Positions 53,026 through 63,371 of a stretch of DNA of 64,000 bases are shown here, in pieces. The DNA is from Rhodoplanes sp963712435 (GTDB taxonomy: Bacteria; Pseudomonadota; Alphaproteobacteria; Rhizobiales; Xanthobacteraceae), in NCBI GenBank assembly GCA_963712435.1, contig CAVQIB010000013.1:496001-560000 (forward strand), in the 5' to 3' direction. Under the pieces are notes generated by a model. It did no database searches. It saw nothing but the letters and a program-made list of their open reading frames with translations, and had not been told where the DNA came from. The position numbers were made by a program, and so were the translations under genes. How positions within the stretch are numbered: position 1 is the first letter of the stretch; every line of letters starts with the position of its first letter.

Positions 53026-54426
53026 ATGACCCTCACCCTCGCCATTGTCGGCCGGCCGAATGTCGGCAAGTCGACCCTGTTCAACCGCCTGGTCGGCAGG
53101 CGCGTCGCCTTGGTCGACGATCGCCCGGGCGTCACCCGCGACCGGCGGGAAGGCGCGGGCCGGCTCGGCAATCTCGATTTTACCGTCATCGATACGGCCG
53201 GTCTGGAAGAGGCCCCCACGGCGAGCCTGGTCGGGCGCATGCGCGCGCAGACCGAGGCGGCGATCGCCGAGGCGGACGCGGTGCTGTTTCTCATCGACGT
53301 GCGCGCGGGCGTGACGCCGGACGATCGCGCCTTCGCCGACCTCGTGCGCAAGGCGGGCAAGCCGGTCATTCTCGTCGCCAACAAGACCGAAGGCCGGGCG
53401 CAGGCGGCGGGCGTCTACGAAGCCTATGCGCTCGGACTGGGCGAGCCGGTCGCCATCTCGGCCGAGCATGGCGAGGGCCTCGCGGACCTGTTCGAGGCGG
53501 TGCGCGAGGCGCTTCCCGAGTTCGCCGCGGCCGCGCAGCCGCCCGGCGAGGACGCCGACGACGCCGGGCAAGAGCCGCCGGAGGAGGCGCCGGCCCGCAT
53601 CGGCCGATCCGTGTCGCCGTGGTCGGCCGGCCGAACGCCGGCAAGTCGACCCTCGTCAACCGGCTCATCGGGGCGGAGCGGCTGCTCACCGGACCCGAGG
53701 CCGGCATCACCCGCGATTCCATCGCGGTCGAGGCGGTGTGGGACGGGCGCGAATTCCTCATGTTCGACACTGCCGGGCTGCGCCGGCGATCGAAGATCGA
53801 CGACAGGCTGGAAAAACTCTCGGTCGGCGACGCGCTGGAGGCGATCCGCTTCGCCGAGGTGGTCGTGCTTCTCATGGACGCGACCGCCACCTTCGAGGAA
53901 CAGGACTTGCGCATCGCCGATCTGGTCGAGCGCGAGGGCAGGGCGCTCGTCATCGGCCTGAACAAATGGGATCTGGCGGAGGGCGCGCCCGGCGCGATCG
54001 CAAAGCTGCGCACGGAAACCGACCATTGGCTGCCGCAGCTCAAGGGCGTGCCGGTGGTCGCGGTGTCCGGCCTGACCGGGTTCGGCCTCGACCGGCTGAT
54101 GCGCGCGGTGGTCGACATTCACGCGGTGTGGAACCGCCGCATCGCCGACGAATCCGCTCAACCGCTGGCTCGCCGAGGCGCTCGCCGCGCATCCGCCGCC
54201 CGCGGTCGCCGGCCGCCGCCTCAAGCTCAACTACATCACCCAGCCGAAGGCGCGGCCGCCGAGCTTCGTGCTGTTCTGCACCCGCGCCGACGCCGTGCCC
54301 GACGCCTACCGGCGCTATCTCGTCAATGGCCTGCGCGAGACGTTCGATCTCCCCGGCACGCCCATCCGCCTGACCCTGCGCGAAAAGGCGAACCCGTACG
54401 CCAAGCGCTCGAAGGCGGTCCGATAG
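53026..54426 (+). CDS. der: Ribosome biogenesis GTPase Der (two frameshifts)
   Basis: A double-GTPase needed for 50S assembly. First G domain: AIVGRPNVGKSTLFNRLVG, DTAGLEE, NKTE. Second: VAVVGRPNAGKSTLVNRLIG, FDTAGLRRRSKID, NKWDLA. A C-terminal KH-like domain reads LKLNYITQPKARPPSFVLFC and LREKANPYAKRSK. The frame changes near 53600, in the acidic linker between G domains, and again at about 54144, where removing one extra G gives RRIPTNPLNRWLAEAL. The first change needs a net loss of one (or gain of two), unlike the others in this window. The corrected length is about 466 residues. Confidence 0.93.
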
Positions 54427-54480
54427 CGGCGGTCTCTTGACGACAGCCTCCGCAGAAACGGGAATAGAGCCGTGACGGTC

Positions 54481-54804
54481 ATGACCTACAAGAACTACGA
54501 GGCAGTCGTCGAGTATGACGATGACGCGCGGATTTTTCATGGCGAGGTCGTCAATCTACGCGACGTGATCACCTTCCAGGGCAAGTCGGTCGCCGAGCTC
54601 AAGAAGGCGTTTGCGGCATCGGTGGAGGACTATCTCGCCTTTTGCAAAGAGCGCGGCGAAGAACCCGAAAAGCCATTCTCGGGCCAATTCGTGGTTCGCG
54701 CCGAGCCCAAGCTGCATAAATCCATATCGCTCGCGGCGAAGCGGGCGGGCGTGAGCCTCAACAAATGGGTCACGTCTACTTTGGAGAGAGCCGTGAAGCG
54801 GTGA
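54481..54804 (+). CDS. hicB: Orphan HicB-family antitoxin
   Basis: A 107-residue HicB-like protein. The N-terminal degenerate RNase-H-like fold reads YKNYEAVVEYDDDARIFHGEVV and LKKAFAASVEDYLAFCKERGEEPEKPFSGQ. The C-terminal ribbon-helix-helix DNA-binding motif is HKSISLAAKRAGVSLNKWVTSTLERAV. In complete modules HicB neutralises the HicA mRNA interferase and represses the operon. No hicA-sized frame lies beside it (45 bp upstream is der; 13 bp downstream is a convergent SDR). ATG 54481 is preferred to GTG 54472. Confidence 0.9.
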   Translation: MTYKNYEAVVEYDDDARIFHGEVVNLRDVITFQGKSVAELKKAFAASVEDYLAFCKERGEEPEKPFSGQFVVRAEPKLHKSISLAAKRAGVSLNKWVTSTLERAVKR

Positions 54805-54817
54805 GAAGGCGCGCGAT

Positions 54818-55562
54818 CTACTCCGGCTGGCGAAACTCGAGAAACCGCGCGGTCGGAACATCGAACAGCCGGCCGGTTTGCTCGAACGCGGGCAGGCAGA
54901 GTCGCACGATCGCGTCGGCCACGCGGTCGGGCGAAGGGCAGCGTCGCCGGGTCTTCGCCCGGCATGAACTGGGCGCGCATGCGGGTGCGCGTCGCCCCCG
55001 GATTGATCAGATTGACGCGCACGCGCGTGGTGACCGTCTCCGCCGCATAGGTGCGCGCCAGCATTTCGAGCGCGGCCTTGGAAATCGCGTAGGGGCCGAC
55101 ATAGGCGCGCGCATTGTGGGCGACGCCCGAGCTCAGGAACACGACGCGGCCGGCCGGCGCGGCGCGCAGCAGCGGGTCCATGCAGCGGATGAGCTGGAGA
55201 TTCGCGGTGACGTTGATGCGCATCATCCGCTCGAACTCCTCCGGATCGACATGGCCGAGCGGCGAGACCGGCCCGAGCAGGCCGGCATTGCCGATCAGGA
55301 TGTCGAGGCGCTGGTAGCGCTCGTTGAGCGCGAGCGCGAGCCGCGCGACGCCGTCGAAATCGTCGAGGTCGAGCGGCACGAGGGTGGCGCTGCCGCCCGC
55401 GGCGCGGACCGCATCGTCGAGCTCTTCCAGCCCGCCCACGGTGCGCGCGACCGCAACGATATGTGCGCCGGCGCGCGCCAGCGCGAGCGCGGTCGCGTGT
55501 CCGATCCCGCGTGAGGCGCCGGTGACGAGCGCAATCGAATCGGCGAGCGGTTGGTCAGCCAT
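54818..55562 (-). CDS. SDR family oxidoreductase (frameshifted near C-terminus)
   Basis: About 247 residues after removing one extra base near 54935, which gives DPATLPSPDRVADAIVRLCLP. Classical short-chain dehydrogenase: TGASRGIGHATALALA cofactor loop, NAGLLGPVSPLGHVDP, catalytic SSGVAHNARAYVGPYAISKAA (S...YxxxK), and NPGATRTRM. It ends in FLEFRQPE. The substrate is unknown. ATG 55562 is used; an extended start at 55604 is possible. It converges with hicB at 13 bp distance. Confidence 0.9.
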
Positions 55563-55667
55563 GTCGGATGCATCTTCTATCCGTGGGCGGCGTCTTGGAA
55601 TCAACTCCGCCCTGTTCCCGAGCTCAGGTTTTGTAGCGGCCGGCGGGCGTCGGATGCAATCACCGTA

Positions 55668-57533
55668 TCAATTCTGGGGGGAGGGCTCCCGCCACCAGGT
55701 CTCGGGCAGGTACCCGTACAGCGAGGTCGCCGGCGGATGGCGGATCGATCGCCAGCGCGCCACCCACTGGGCGGGCAGGTGATAGAGCGGCACGACGTAT
55801 TGGCCGGAGATGAGGATGCGGTCGAGCGCGCGCACGGCGGCGACGAAGTCCGGGCGCGACTGCGCCTTCAGCATGGCGGCGATCATCGCGTCGATCGCCG
55901 GCGAGCGCACGCCCATATAGTTGCGGCTGCCCTGCTCGTCGGCCGAAGCCGAGCCCCAATAGAACGCCTGCTCGTTGCCGGGCGAGAGCGACTGGTCCCA
56001 CCGGTATTGCATCATGTCGTAATCGAAACTGATGCGCCGCTGCTCGTATTGCACGGCGTCCACCACGCGGATCGTCGGCTCGATGCCGGCGCGGCGGAGG
56101 CTGCGCGCGAAAGCAAGCGCGATGCGCTCCTGATCCTTGGTCGTCACCATGATCTCGAAGGTGAAGGGCTTGCCCGTCGCGCGCTCCTTGAGCACGGTGC
56201 CGACGAGATCGTAGCCCGCCTCGGCGAACAGTTCGAGCGCGGCCTTGAGCCTGTCGCGGTCGCGGCCGGAGCCGTCCGAGGACGGGCGGCGACCAGGTGC
56301 CCTCCATCACGTCCGCGCGCACCGCGTCCGGGAAGGGCGCCAGCAGCGCGCGCTCGCGCGCATCGGCCGGGCGGCCGCGACTGGCCAGTTCGCTGCCCTC
56401 GAAATAGCTGCCGCTGCGCTGATAGCGGCCGAAAAACAGGCTGCGATTGATCCACTCGAAGTCGAGCAGCTGGTTGATCGCCTCGCGCACGCGGACGTCG
56501 GCGAAGACCGGCCGCCGCGTGTTGAACACGAAGGCCGAGCATGCCCTGCGGCAGGCCGGTCAGGAATTCCTCCTTGATCACGCGGCCGTCGCGCACCGCC
56601 GGGAAGTCGTAGGCCGTCTCCCAGCGGCCGGGATCGGTCTCCGCACGCAGGTCGAACAGGCCCTTGCGGAACGCCTCGAAATACGAATTGGCGTCGCGGT
56701 AATAGTCGAAGCGCACCGTGTCGAAATTCCAGAAGCCGCGGTTGACCGGGAGATCGCGCCCCCAGTAGTCGGGATTGCGCGTGAGCGTGACGCTCTTGCC
56801 GACATCGACCGCGGAGATCACGTAGGGGCCGCTGCCGACGATCGGCTTGAGGGAAGTGTCTTCGAACGTTGTCCGGATCGACGGCGTGGCGCGGAAGCAC
56901 CGGCATCAGGCCGAGAATCAGCGGCAGTTCGCGATCGTCGGCGCCGGACAGATCGAACCGCACGCTGCGCTCTCCGACCTGTTCCGCCTTGCTCACCTTG
57001 GCGTAATAGGTGCGGAAATTCGGCCGCCCCTTGTCGCGCAGAAGCCGCCAGGAGAACATCACGTCCTCGGGCGTGACCGGCGCGCCGTCGGAAAACCTCG
57101 CCCGTTCGTCGAGATTGAAGGTGACGAAGGAGCGCTCGGCGTCGGTCTCGACCGAGCGGGCGAGCAGTCCGTACAGCGTGAACGGCTCGTCATAGCCGCG
57201 CGCGAGCAGGCTCTCGATCACATAGCCGCGCAGCGATTGCGCCGGCACGCCCTTGACGATGAGCGGGTTGAGGCTGTCGAAGGTGCCGAGCACGCCGATG
57301 GTCAGGCGGCCGCCTTTCGGGGCGTCCGGATCGGCATAGCGGAAATGCGCGAAGTTGTCCGGCAGCGCCGGCTCGCCATGCATGGCGATGGCGGAGCGCG
57401 GCTGCGTTTCGGTGGGGGCGGCCGGCGCGTGCGAGGCGGAGGATGCGTTAGCGGGACCGAGCGTCACGACGCCAAGCGCTGCAAAGAGCGCCGCGCCAAG
57501 CAAGGCCGCGCCGACAGTGGCCAGTCGCTTCAT
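55668..57533 (-). CDS. ABC transporter solute-binding protein, family 5 (three frameshifts)
   Basis: About 620 residues after removing extra bases near 56867, 56534 and 56283; the joins read DPDNFEDTSLKPIVGSGPYV, GMLGFVFNTRRPVFADVRV and TWSPPSSDGSGRDRDR. It has a signal peptide and the peptide/nickel-binding fold: YADPDAPKGGRLTIGVLGTFDSLNP, DGAPVTPEDVMFSWRLLRDKG, NPDYWGRDLPVNRGFWNFD, LPETWW near the end. It resembles YejA-like oligopeptide/microcin-C binding proteins. No permease or ATPase genes are near. The start ATG follows GGGGAGG. Confidence 0.9.
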
Positions 57534-57539
57534 CCTCCC

Positions 57540-57790
57540 CCGTGCCAATGGGGGAGGGGGACCATGCGAAGCATGGTGGAGGGGGCGTGCGGCGAGCGAG
57601 CATAGACCGCCCGCGGGGCGGGGGAGGACGGGGTTCGGTTCGGATCGCCACGTTGGGAAGCGTATGCCTTGTTCTCCCTCACCCGGATTGCTCGCACGCA
57701 GCCATGCTTGCGCAGGCTGCGTAAACTTGCCTGCGGCGCTCGGAACCCGACCTCTCCCCGTCGGGGAGAGGCGTGGCGTTCGAGCTGAAC
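57540..57790. repeat. REP-like repeats in 356-bp gap
   Basis: Between the divergent solute-binding protein and methyltransferase genes lie CCATGCGAAGCATGG, CCCGCGGGGCGGGGG, CCTCTCCCCGTCGGGGAGAGG (57752-57772), and GCAGCCATGCTTGCGCAGGCTGCGT. These are the same families as near 9.2 and 33.3 kb. No gene was found. Confidence 0.7.
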
Positions 57791-57889
57791 GGCGAGAGGG
57801 GAGAAAGGTCACGTTGCGCCATGCCAATTCATTATCGCCTCCGAAAACTTAGCATGCCCCGTGTGGCGGACCTGTGGTAACGCAGCGCG

Positions 57890-58534
57890 ATGCCGAATGC
57901 CGAAACCGTGAACCCGCTGGCCGAGCGGATCGTTCATCTCTACGAGCGGCATGCCCGCGAATGGGACGCCGATCGCGGGCGCAGCCTGTTCGAGAAGCCC
58001 TGGCTCGACCGCTTTGCCGCGCTCCTGCCGCCCGGCGCGTCGATCCTCGATCTCGGCTGCGGATCGGCGGAGCCGATCGGCCGATATCTCATCGAGCGGG
58101 GCTTTCGCCTGACGGGGGTGGACGCCTCGCCCACGCTGATCGGCCTTTGCCGCGCGCGTTTCCCCGATCATGCGTGGACGGTCGCCGACATGCGCACGCT
58201 CGCTTTCGGACGGACATTCCACGGCCTCGTGGCCTGGGACAGTTTCTTCCACCTCGCGCATGCGGATCAGCGCCGGATGTTTCCGGTCTTCCGCGATCAT
58301 TCGGCGCCGGGAGCAGCCCTGCTGTTCACCAGCGGACCATCGCATGGCGAGGCGGTCGGCAGCTATCGCGGCGAGCCGCTCTATCACGCGAGCCTCGCCG
58401 AGGAGGCGTATCGGTCGCTGTTGCGCGCGAACGGCTTCGTCGTCGTCGACCATGTCGCGGAAGACCCGGACTGCGGCGGGCACACGGTCTGGCTCGCTCA
58501 GCGGAACCCCACCGCCGTCCCGTGCAGGTCGTAG
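57890..58534 (+). CDS. Class I SAM-dependent methyltransferase
   Basis: A 214-residue methyltransferase. Motif I reads SILDLGCGSAEPIGRYLIE, motif II GVDASPTLIGLCRARFP, and post-motif AWDSFFHLAHADQRRMF resembles small-molecule (type 11/25) methyltransferases. The substrate is unknown. ATG 57890 is supported by GCAGCG, a weak ribosome site. Its 3' end overlaps the convergent rimO gene by 37 bp. Confidence 0.9.
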   Translation: MPNAETVNPLAERIVHLYERHAREWDADRGRSLFEKPWLDRFAALLPPGASILDLGCGSAEPIGRYLIERGFRLTGVDASPTLIGLCRARFPDHAWTVADMRTLAFGRTFHGLVAWDSFFHLAHADQRRMFPVFRDHSAPGAALLFTSGPSHGEAVGSYRGEPLYHASLAEEAYRSLLRANGFVVVDHVAEDPDCGGHTVWLAQRNPTAVPCRS

Positions 58535-59863
58535 GCGTCGGCGCGCTCGATCTTCACGGTGACGATCTCGCCCACCCGCAGCGGGCGGCGCGAGGCGACA
58601 TAGACCGCGCCGTCGATCTCGGGCGCGTCGGCCTTGCTGCGGCCCTTGGCGACGCTCGGCCCCGCCTCGTCGATGATGACCTGCTGGCGCGTGCCGATCT
58701 TGGCCTTGCAGGCGCTTCGCCGAGATCGCCTGCTGGCATTGCATGAAGCGATGCCAGCGCTCCTCCGTCACTTCGGCGGGGACCGCCGGCGCGAGCTCGT
58801 TCGCGGTCGCTCCCTGGACCGGCTCGTAGCGGAAGCACCCGACGCGGTCGAGCACGGCCTCGCCGAGCCAGTCGAGCAGGAACGCGAAATCCTCCTCCGT
58901 CTCGCCGGGAAAACCGACGATGAAGGTCGAGCGAATGGTCAGGTCGGGGCAGAGTTCGCGCCAGCGGCGGATGCGCGCGAGCGTCTTCTCCTGCGCGGCC
59001 GGCCGGCGCATGCGGGCGAGCACCGCGGGCGCCGCATGCTGGAACGGCACGTCGAGATAAGGGAGCACCTTGCCCTCCGCCATCAACGGGATCACCTCGT
59101 CGATATGCGGGTAGGGGTAGACATAGTGCAGGCGCACCCACACGTCGAACTCGCCGAGCGCGCGCACGAGATCGACGAAGCGCGCCGGCACCTCCTGCTC
59201 GCCCCATGAACTCGACGCGTATTTCAGGTCGAGGCCATAGGCCGACGTGTCCTGCGAGATGACGAGCAGCTCCCGCACGCCCGCCGCGACGAGCTTTTCC
59301 GCCTCGCGCAGGACATCGGCGGCGCGCCGGGAGACGAGGTCGCCGCGCAGCCGCGGAATGATGCAGAAGGTGCAGCGATTGTTGCAGCCCTCGGAAATCT
59401 TCAGATAGGCGTAGTGGCGCGGCGTGAGCTTGACGCCCTGCGGGGGAACGAGATCGAGAAACGGCGCGTGCGGGCGCGGCGCGGCGCGATGCACCGCGCG
59501 CATGACGCTTTCGAATTGCTGCGGGCCGGTCACCGCGAGCACATTGGGGTGGCGCTGCATGATCGCCTCCGGCTCCGCTCCCAGGCAGCCGGTCACGATC
59601 ACCTTCCCGTTTTCGGCGAGCGCATCGCCGATCGCCTGCAGCGATTCCGCCTTGGCGCTGTCGAGAAATCCGCAGGTGTTGACGATCACGAGGTCGGCGC
59701 CCGCATGGGCCTGCGCAAGCGCGTAGCCTTCCGCGCGCAGCCGCGTGACGATCCGCTCGGAATCGACCAGCGCCTTCGGACAGCCGAGCGAGACGAAGCT
59801 GACTTTCGGCGCGGGCGCGGGCCCGGCATCGGTATGAACATACGGATCAGAGACGGCTCGCAT
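58498..59863 (-). CDS. rimO: Ribosomal protein S12 methylthiotransferase RimO (frameshifted)
   Basis: A radical-SAM enzyme that methylthiolates Asp88 of S12. It has the UPF0004 domain FVSLGCPKALVDSERI with later cysteines VNTCGFLDSAK and VTGCLGAEPE, and the radical SAM triad SEGCNNRCTFC, then DLDVWVRLHYVYPYPHI-like strand and the HAAPAVLARMRRP loop. The C-terminal TRAM domain is out of frame until one extra base near 58706 is removed (RLQAKIGTRQQVIIDEAG). The corrected length is about 454 residues. ATG 59863 starts MRAVSDPYV. It is divergent from the sensor kinase gene. Confidence 0.95.
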
Positions 59864-59985
59864 CGGCACTCCGTGTCCCTTGGGGCGGCAGGCCAAAAGA
59901 AATTGCCCATATTCCAAAAAAATGCCACGACCAATTGGCCGGATGGGACGCGCGAGGGGCGATCAACCAACAGAATAGTCCCGGT

Positions 59986-61198
59986 ATGACCGCATCACAC
60001 GATGAAAACATCCCCGTGGTCGAGCCGCGGCCGAGCTCCGACGCGCCGGATGTGACGTTGCGGGCCTTGGAGCAACGCATCCGACAGCAGGAGATTCTGG
60101 CGGAACTCGGAGTCATGGCGCTCCAGGGTGCGACATTCGATCAGCTGCTGACGGAGACCGCGCGGCTCACGGCGGAGGGGCTGCGCGCCGAGTTCTGCAA
60201 GATCCTCGAACACATCCCGTCCGAGAATAACTTTATCGTGCGGGCGGGAGTGGGCTGGGGTCCGGGCGTCGTCGGGGTCGCGACCGTGGGCGCCGACCTC
60301 GCATCGCCGGCGGGGTTTGCCTTGCGGACGGGCAAGCCCGTCATCTCCAATCATCTCGAAAAGGAAGAGCGCTTCAGAACGCCCGACCTGCTCATGAAGC
60401 ATGGCATCCGCCGCGCCATGAACGTCATCCTGCAGGGTGACCGCAAGTCCTTCGGCGTGCTGGAGGTCGACAGCCAGTCGGACGACGAGTTCGTGGCGCA
60501 GGACATCGCCTTTCTCCAGGGCGCCGCCAACATTCTCGGCATGGCGATCGAACGCGAGCGCTACGAGCGCAGCCTCAAGGCGGCGCTCCTGCGCCAACAG
60601 GTTCTGCTGAAGGAGATGAACCACCGGGTCAAGAACAGCCTGACGATCGTCACCAGCATGCTGCGCCTGCAGGCGGCGGAGGACGACGACCCGGAGCTTG
60701 CGCACCATCTCGAGGAGGCGTCGGTCCGGATCGCCGCGATCGCGCGCGCGCATGAACGGCTGTATCAGGGAGGCGAGATCGAAAGCATGGATCTCGGGCG
60801 TCTACATCGAACAGGTCTGTCGGGACTTCGACGAAATCGTTTCTTGCTGCGATGTTCAGATCGAAGCGCAGCCCGGCATGACCATGCCGGTGGATCGGGC
60901 GATCTCGATGGCGCTCATCGTCGTCGAGCTGATTACGAACGCGGCGAAATACGCCTATCAGGACAAGCCGGGCGGAAAAATCTCGGTGCGGGTCGAACGC
61001 GCCGGGGACAACGAGGTCTCCCTGTCGGTGCGCGACGAGGGCGTAGGCCTGCCGGACGGGTTCGATCCGTTCAAGGCCAAAGGCCTGGGCATGCGGATCG
61101 TCTCCAGTTTCTCGAAGCAGCTGGGCGCGCGGTTGACGGTCGCATCACATGCGCCCGGCACGGAATTCTGCCTCAGGGCGCCGCTCCTGGCCCCGTAG
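59986..61198 (+). CDS. GAF-domain sensor histidine kinase, HisKA_2/HWE type (frameshifted)
   Basis: About 403 residues after removing one extra G near 60797, which joins SMDLG to VYIEQVCRDFDEIV. An N-terminal coiled segment, then a GAF domain (about 45-195: GVGWGPGVVGVATVGADLAS, GRRAMNVILQG-like RRAMNVILQGDRKSFGVLEV) is followed by the H-box LLKEMNHRVKNSLTIVTSML, with His as phosphoacceptor. The ATPase domain has VVELITNAAKYAY (N box), RDEGVGLPDGFD (G1) and KGLGMRIVSS (G2). No response regulator gene lies next to it. Its end overlaps the convergent membrane-protein gene by 26 bp. Confidence 0.93.
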
Positions 61199-62021
61199 GC
61201 GCGCGCGCCGGCGATCCGTCCCAATTCGGGGAATGCGCCAGAGTGCGCGCCCGCAGCCGCCACGGCAGGAGCGCGAGCAGGAATGCGATCCCGACCAGCG
61301 CGGCGACGATGGCGACGCGCTCCGGCCACGGACCGAGCGCCGCCACGAAGGGCGGCAGGGCATCCGGCGAGGCGGGATTGCCGATATAGGCGTAATTCGC
61401 CCCAAGCCAGACATTGATCGGAAAGACCGTCGCGACATAGCCGAGCGTGACGAGCGAGGCGCGGCGGAAATCGCTCCAGTCCGGCCGGAACCGCAACACC
61501 GCGAGATCGTAGACGGCGTAGCCGAGAATGATCGTGTGGGCGATCCAGAAGCACCAGAACAAAAGCGAGGTCGGCCCGTAGGTGAGCGTCGGCTGAATGA
61601 AGGCCTGGCTCGTCAGCGCCATCGCCCAGAAATACAGGGTGGCGCGGAGCCAGCGGTTGAGCGTGAGCAGGGCGAATGGCGCGAGCAGCCCGCCGATGTC
61701 GCAGACATGCAGCGGCAGTCCGCCTGCAAGGTCGATCCCGTTCCAGTTCCAGGCGACATTGTAGGTCGTCCAGACGGCGATGGCGAAGCCCGCCATCGCC
61801 TGGCGCAGCCGTCGTTCCGCCGGCTTGCCCAGACGCCGGCCGAGCATAGCGACGGCCGCGATGAGCACGAGACACACCGCGACCGACAGGAGATGCAGCC
61901 CGGTATAAGGGATGAAAACGTCCCAAGGACCGGCTTGTGTGGCGCTCGATATCGGCACGGTTGGCTCGCCTTGCGTTGGAGCGTGCGCCGCCGTCTGAGC
62001 CGGCGGAACGCCGCGCGACAT
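61173..62021 (-). CDS. TIGR02206 (YwaF-like) membrane protein
   Basis: About 282 residues with seven or so membrane helices and the family pattern YTGLHLLSVAVCLVLIA, TYNVAWNWNGIDLAGGLPLHVCDIGGLLAPFAL, FWAMALTSQAFIQPTLTYGP and NVWLGANYAYIGNPA. The conserved His and Cys in LPLHVCD are characteristic. The function is unknown. The real start may be later, at a GTG near 61959 (PISSATQAGPWDV), since the first 20 residues are atypical. Confidence 0.85.
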   Translation of the reverse strand: MSRGVPPAQTAAHAPTQGEPTVPISSATQAGPWDVFIPYTGLHLLSVAVCLVLIAAVAMLGRRLGKPAERRLRQAMAGFAIAVWTTYNVAWNWNGIDLAGGLPLHVCDIGGLLAPFALLTLNRWLRATLYFWAMALTSQAFIQPTLTYGPTSLLFWCFWIAHTIILGYAVYDLAVLRFRPDWSDFRRASLVTLGYVATVFPINVWLGANYAYIGNPASPDALPPFVAALGPWPERVAIVAALVGIAFLLALLPWRLRARTLAHSPNWDGSPARAPTGPGAAP

Positions 62022-62027
62022 GAACAA

Positions 62028-62339
62028 AACAAAATTCGCCCGGGCCGGAAACGCGCCTGCGGGTCATGGCGACCGTCGATGCATCCGAGTCGCGGATGAT
62101 GTTTAGCACAACCCGGCCGATGCGCCGACCCCGGCGGCCGGCCGAGCGCGGTCGATCCAGCGGAAGGCGAAGACCCGAAAAGCGCGGTGCCTGGCCGGAG
62201 CGGCCGAGACCGCGGCAAGCATGCACTTGCCCGGGGGTCGGCTCGGTCACATCTTGGCGCAATGCGTCCGGATGGGCGCGCCTCGGGGCGGCGGTTTCAC
62301 GCAGGCCCCTCCAGCCCTTCTGCGACCGAGGAATCTGCA
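62028..62339. other. Divergent intergenic region, no gene seen
   Basis: A 312-bp gap between the YwaF-like gene and the SDR gene. It is GC-rich with no supported ORF; a divergent promoter pair is expected. GACCGAGGAATC just before 62340 provides a ribosome site (GAGGA) for the SDR. Confidence 0.4.
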
Positions 62340-63276
62340 ATGGCGAGCCTTGCCGGCAAGAATGTCGTGATCACCGGAGGAACCGGGGGCCTCGGCTTGC
62401 AGACGGCGCTTGCGCTCGCGCCCATGGGGGCGCGGCTCGTCCTGATCGGACGCGACCCCGGGCGGGGCAAGGCCGCGCTCGATCTTCTTCGGCGCCGGTT
62501 TCCCGGTGCAGCCGCGGAAACGCATCTGGCCGACCTGTCCCGCCTCGACGAGGTCCGCAGGATCGCCCGGACGCTTGGCGAGACGCTCGAACGCATCGAC
62601 GTGCTGGTCAACAATGCCGGGGCGATCTTCAATCGAAGGGAGCTCACCGAAGACGGCCTCGAGCGGACATTCGCGCTCAATCACATGGGCTATTTCCTGC
62701 TCACCGAGCTGCTATGGGAGAAGCTCCTGCGCTCGGCGCCGGCGCGGATCGTCAATGTCGCCTCCGAGGCGCACCGGGGCGCGCGGCTCGACTTTTCGGA
62801 TTTGCAGAGCGCCAAGTCCTACGGCGCGTGGAAAGCCTATCGCCGCTCCAAGCTGTGCAACATCCTGTTCACGCGCGAGCTCGCAAGGCGTCTCGCCGGA
62901 ACCGGCGTCACCGCGAATTGCGTTCATCCGGGGTTCTGCGCGACGGGCTTCGGCAACAACACCTCCGGATGGTTCCGGCGCGCGGGTGGGGCTCGCCAAG
63001 CGCCTGTTCGCTATTCCGCCGGAACAGGGTGCGCGTACCCTGATCTATGCCGCGGCCGCGCCGGAACTCGCGGATGTCAGCGGCGCCTATTTCATCGATT
63101 GCCGGGGCGCCACGCCCGCGCGGGAGGCGCAGGACACCGAGTCCGCTCGCAAGCTTTGGGACGCGAGCGCGCGCATCGCCAGTCCGCGCAGGCTGACGCG
63201 GTTGCCCGGCTCCCGCCGGGTTGAAAATTGCCGGGCTTCCCGGAACTTTTTCGCCACATTCCCGTTATGCGGCTGA
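62340..63276 (+). CDS. SDR family NAD(P)-dependent oxidoreductase, retinol-dehydrogenase-like (frameshifted)
   Basis: About 311 residues after removing one extra base near 62985, which joins NTSGWFRRR to VGLAKRLFAIPPEQGARTLI. Motifs: VVITGGTGGLGLQTALALA for cofactor, NNAGAIFNRRELTEDGLE, LNHMGYFLLTELL, VASEAHRGA, and YRRSKLCNILFTREL (YxxxK as YRRSK). The short RxxK-type loop and ALNHMGYFLL pattern match the WWOX/RDH group of SDRs. The substrate is unknown. ATG 62340 after GAGGAATCTGCA. Confidence 0.9.
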
Positions 63277-63371
63277 CCACGCGAGTGAGGGGGGTCAGCG
63301 ACTTTGCCAGTATTTTCCGCGCGTTTCGCGCCACGGTCGCGCATTCCCGCCGCTGTGACAGGGAGACGTCA

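Noticed and set aside
54427..54480. A hidden hicA upstream of hicB
   Set aside because: Only 54 bp separate the der stop from hicB, too short for the ~60-residue toxin.
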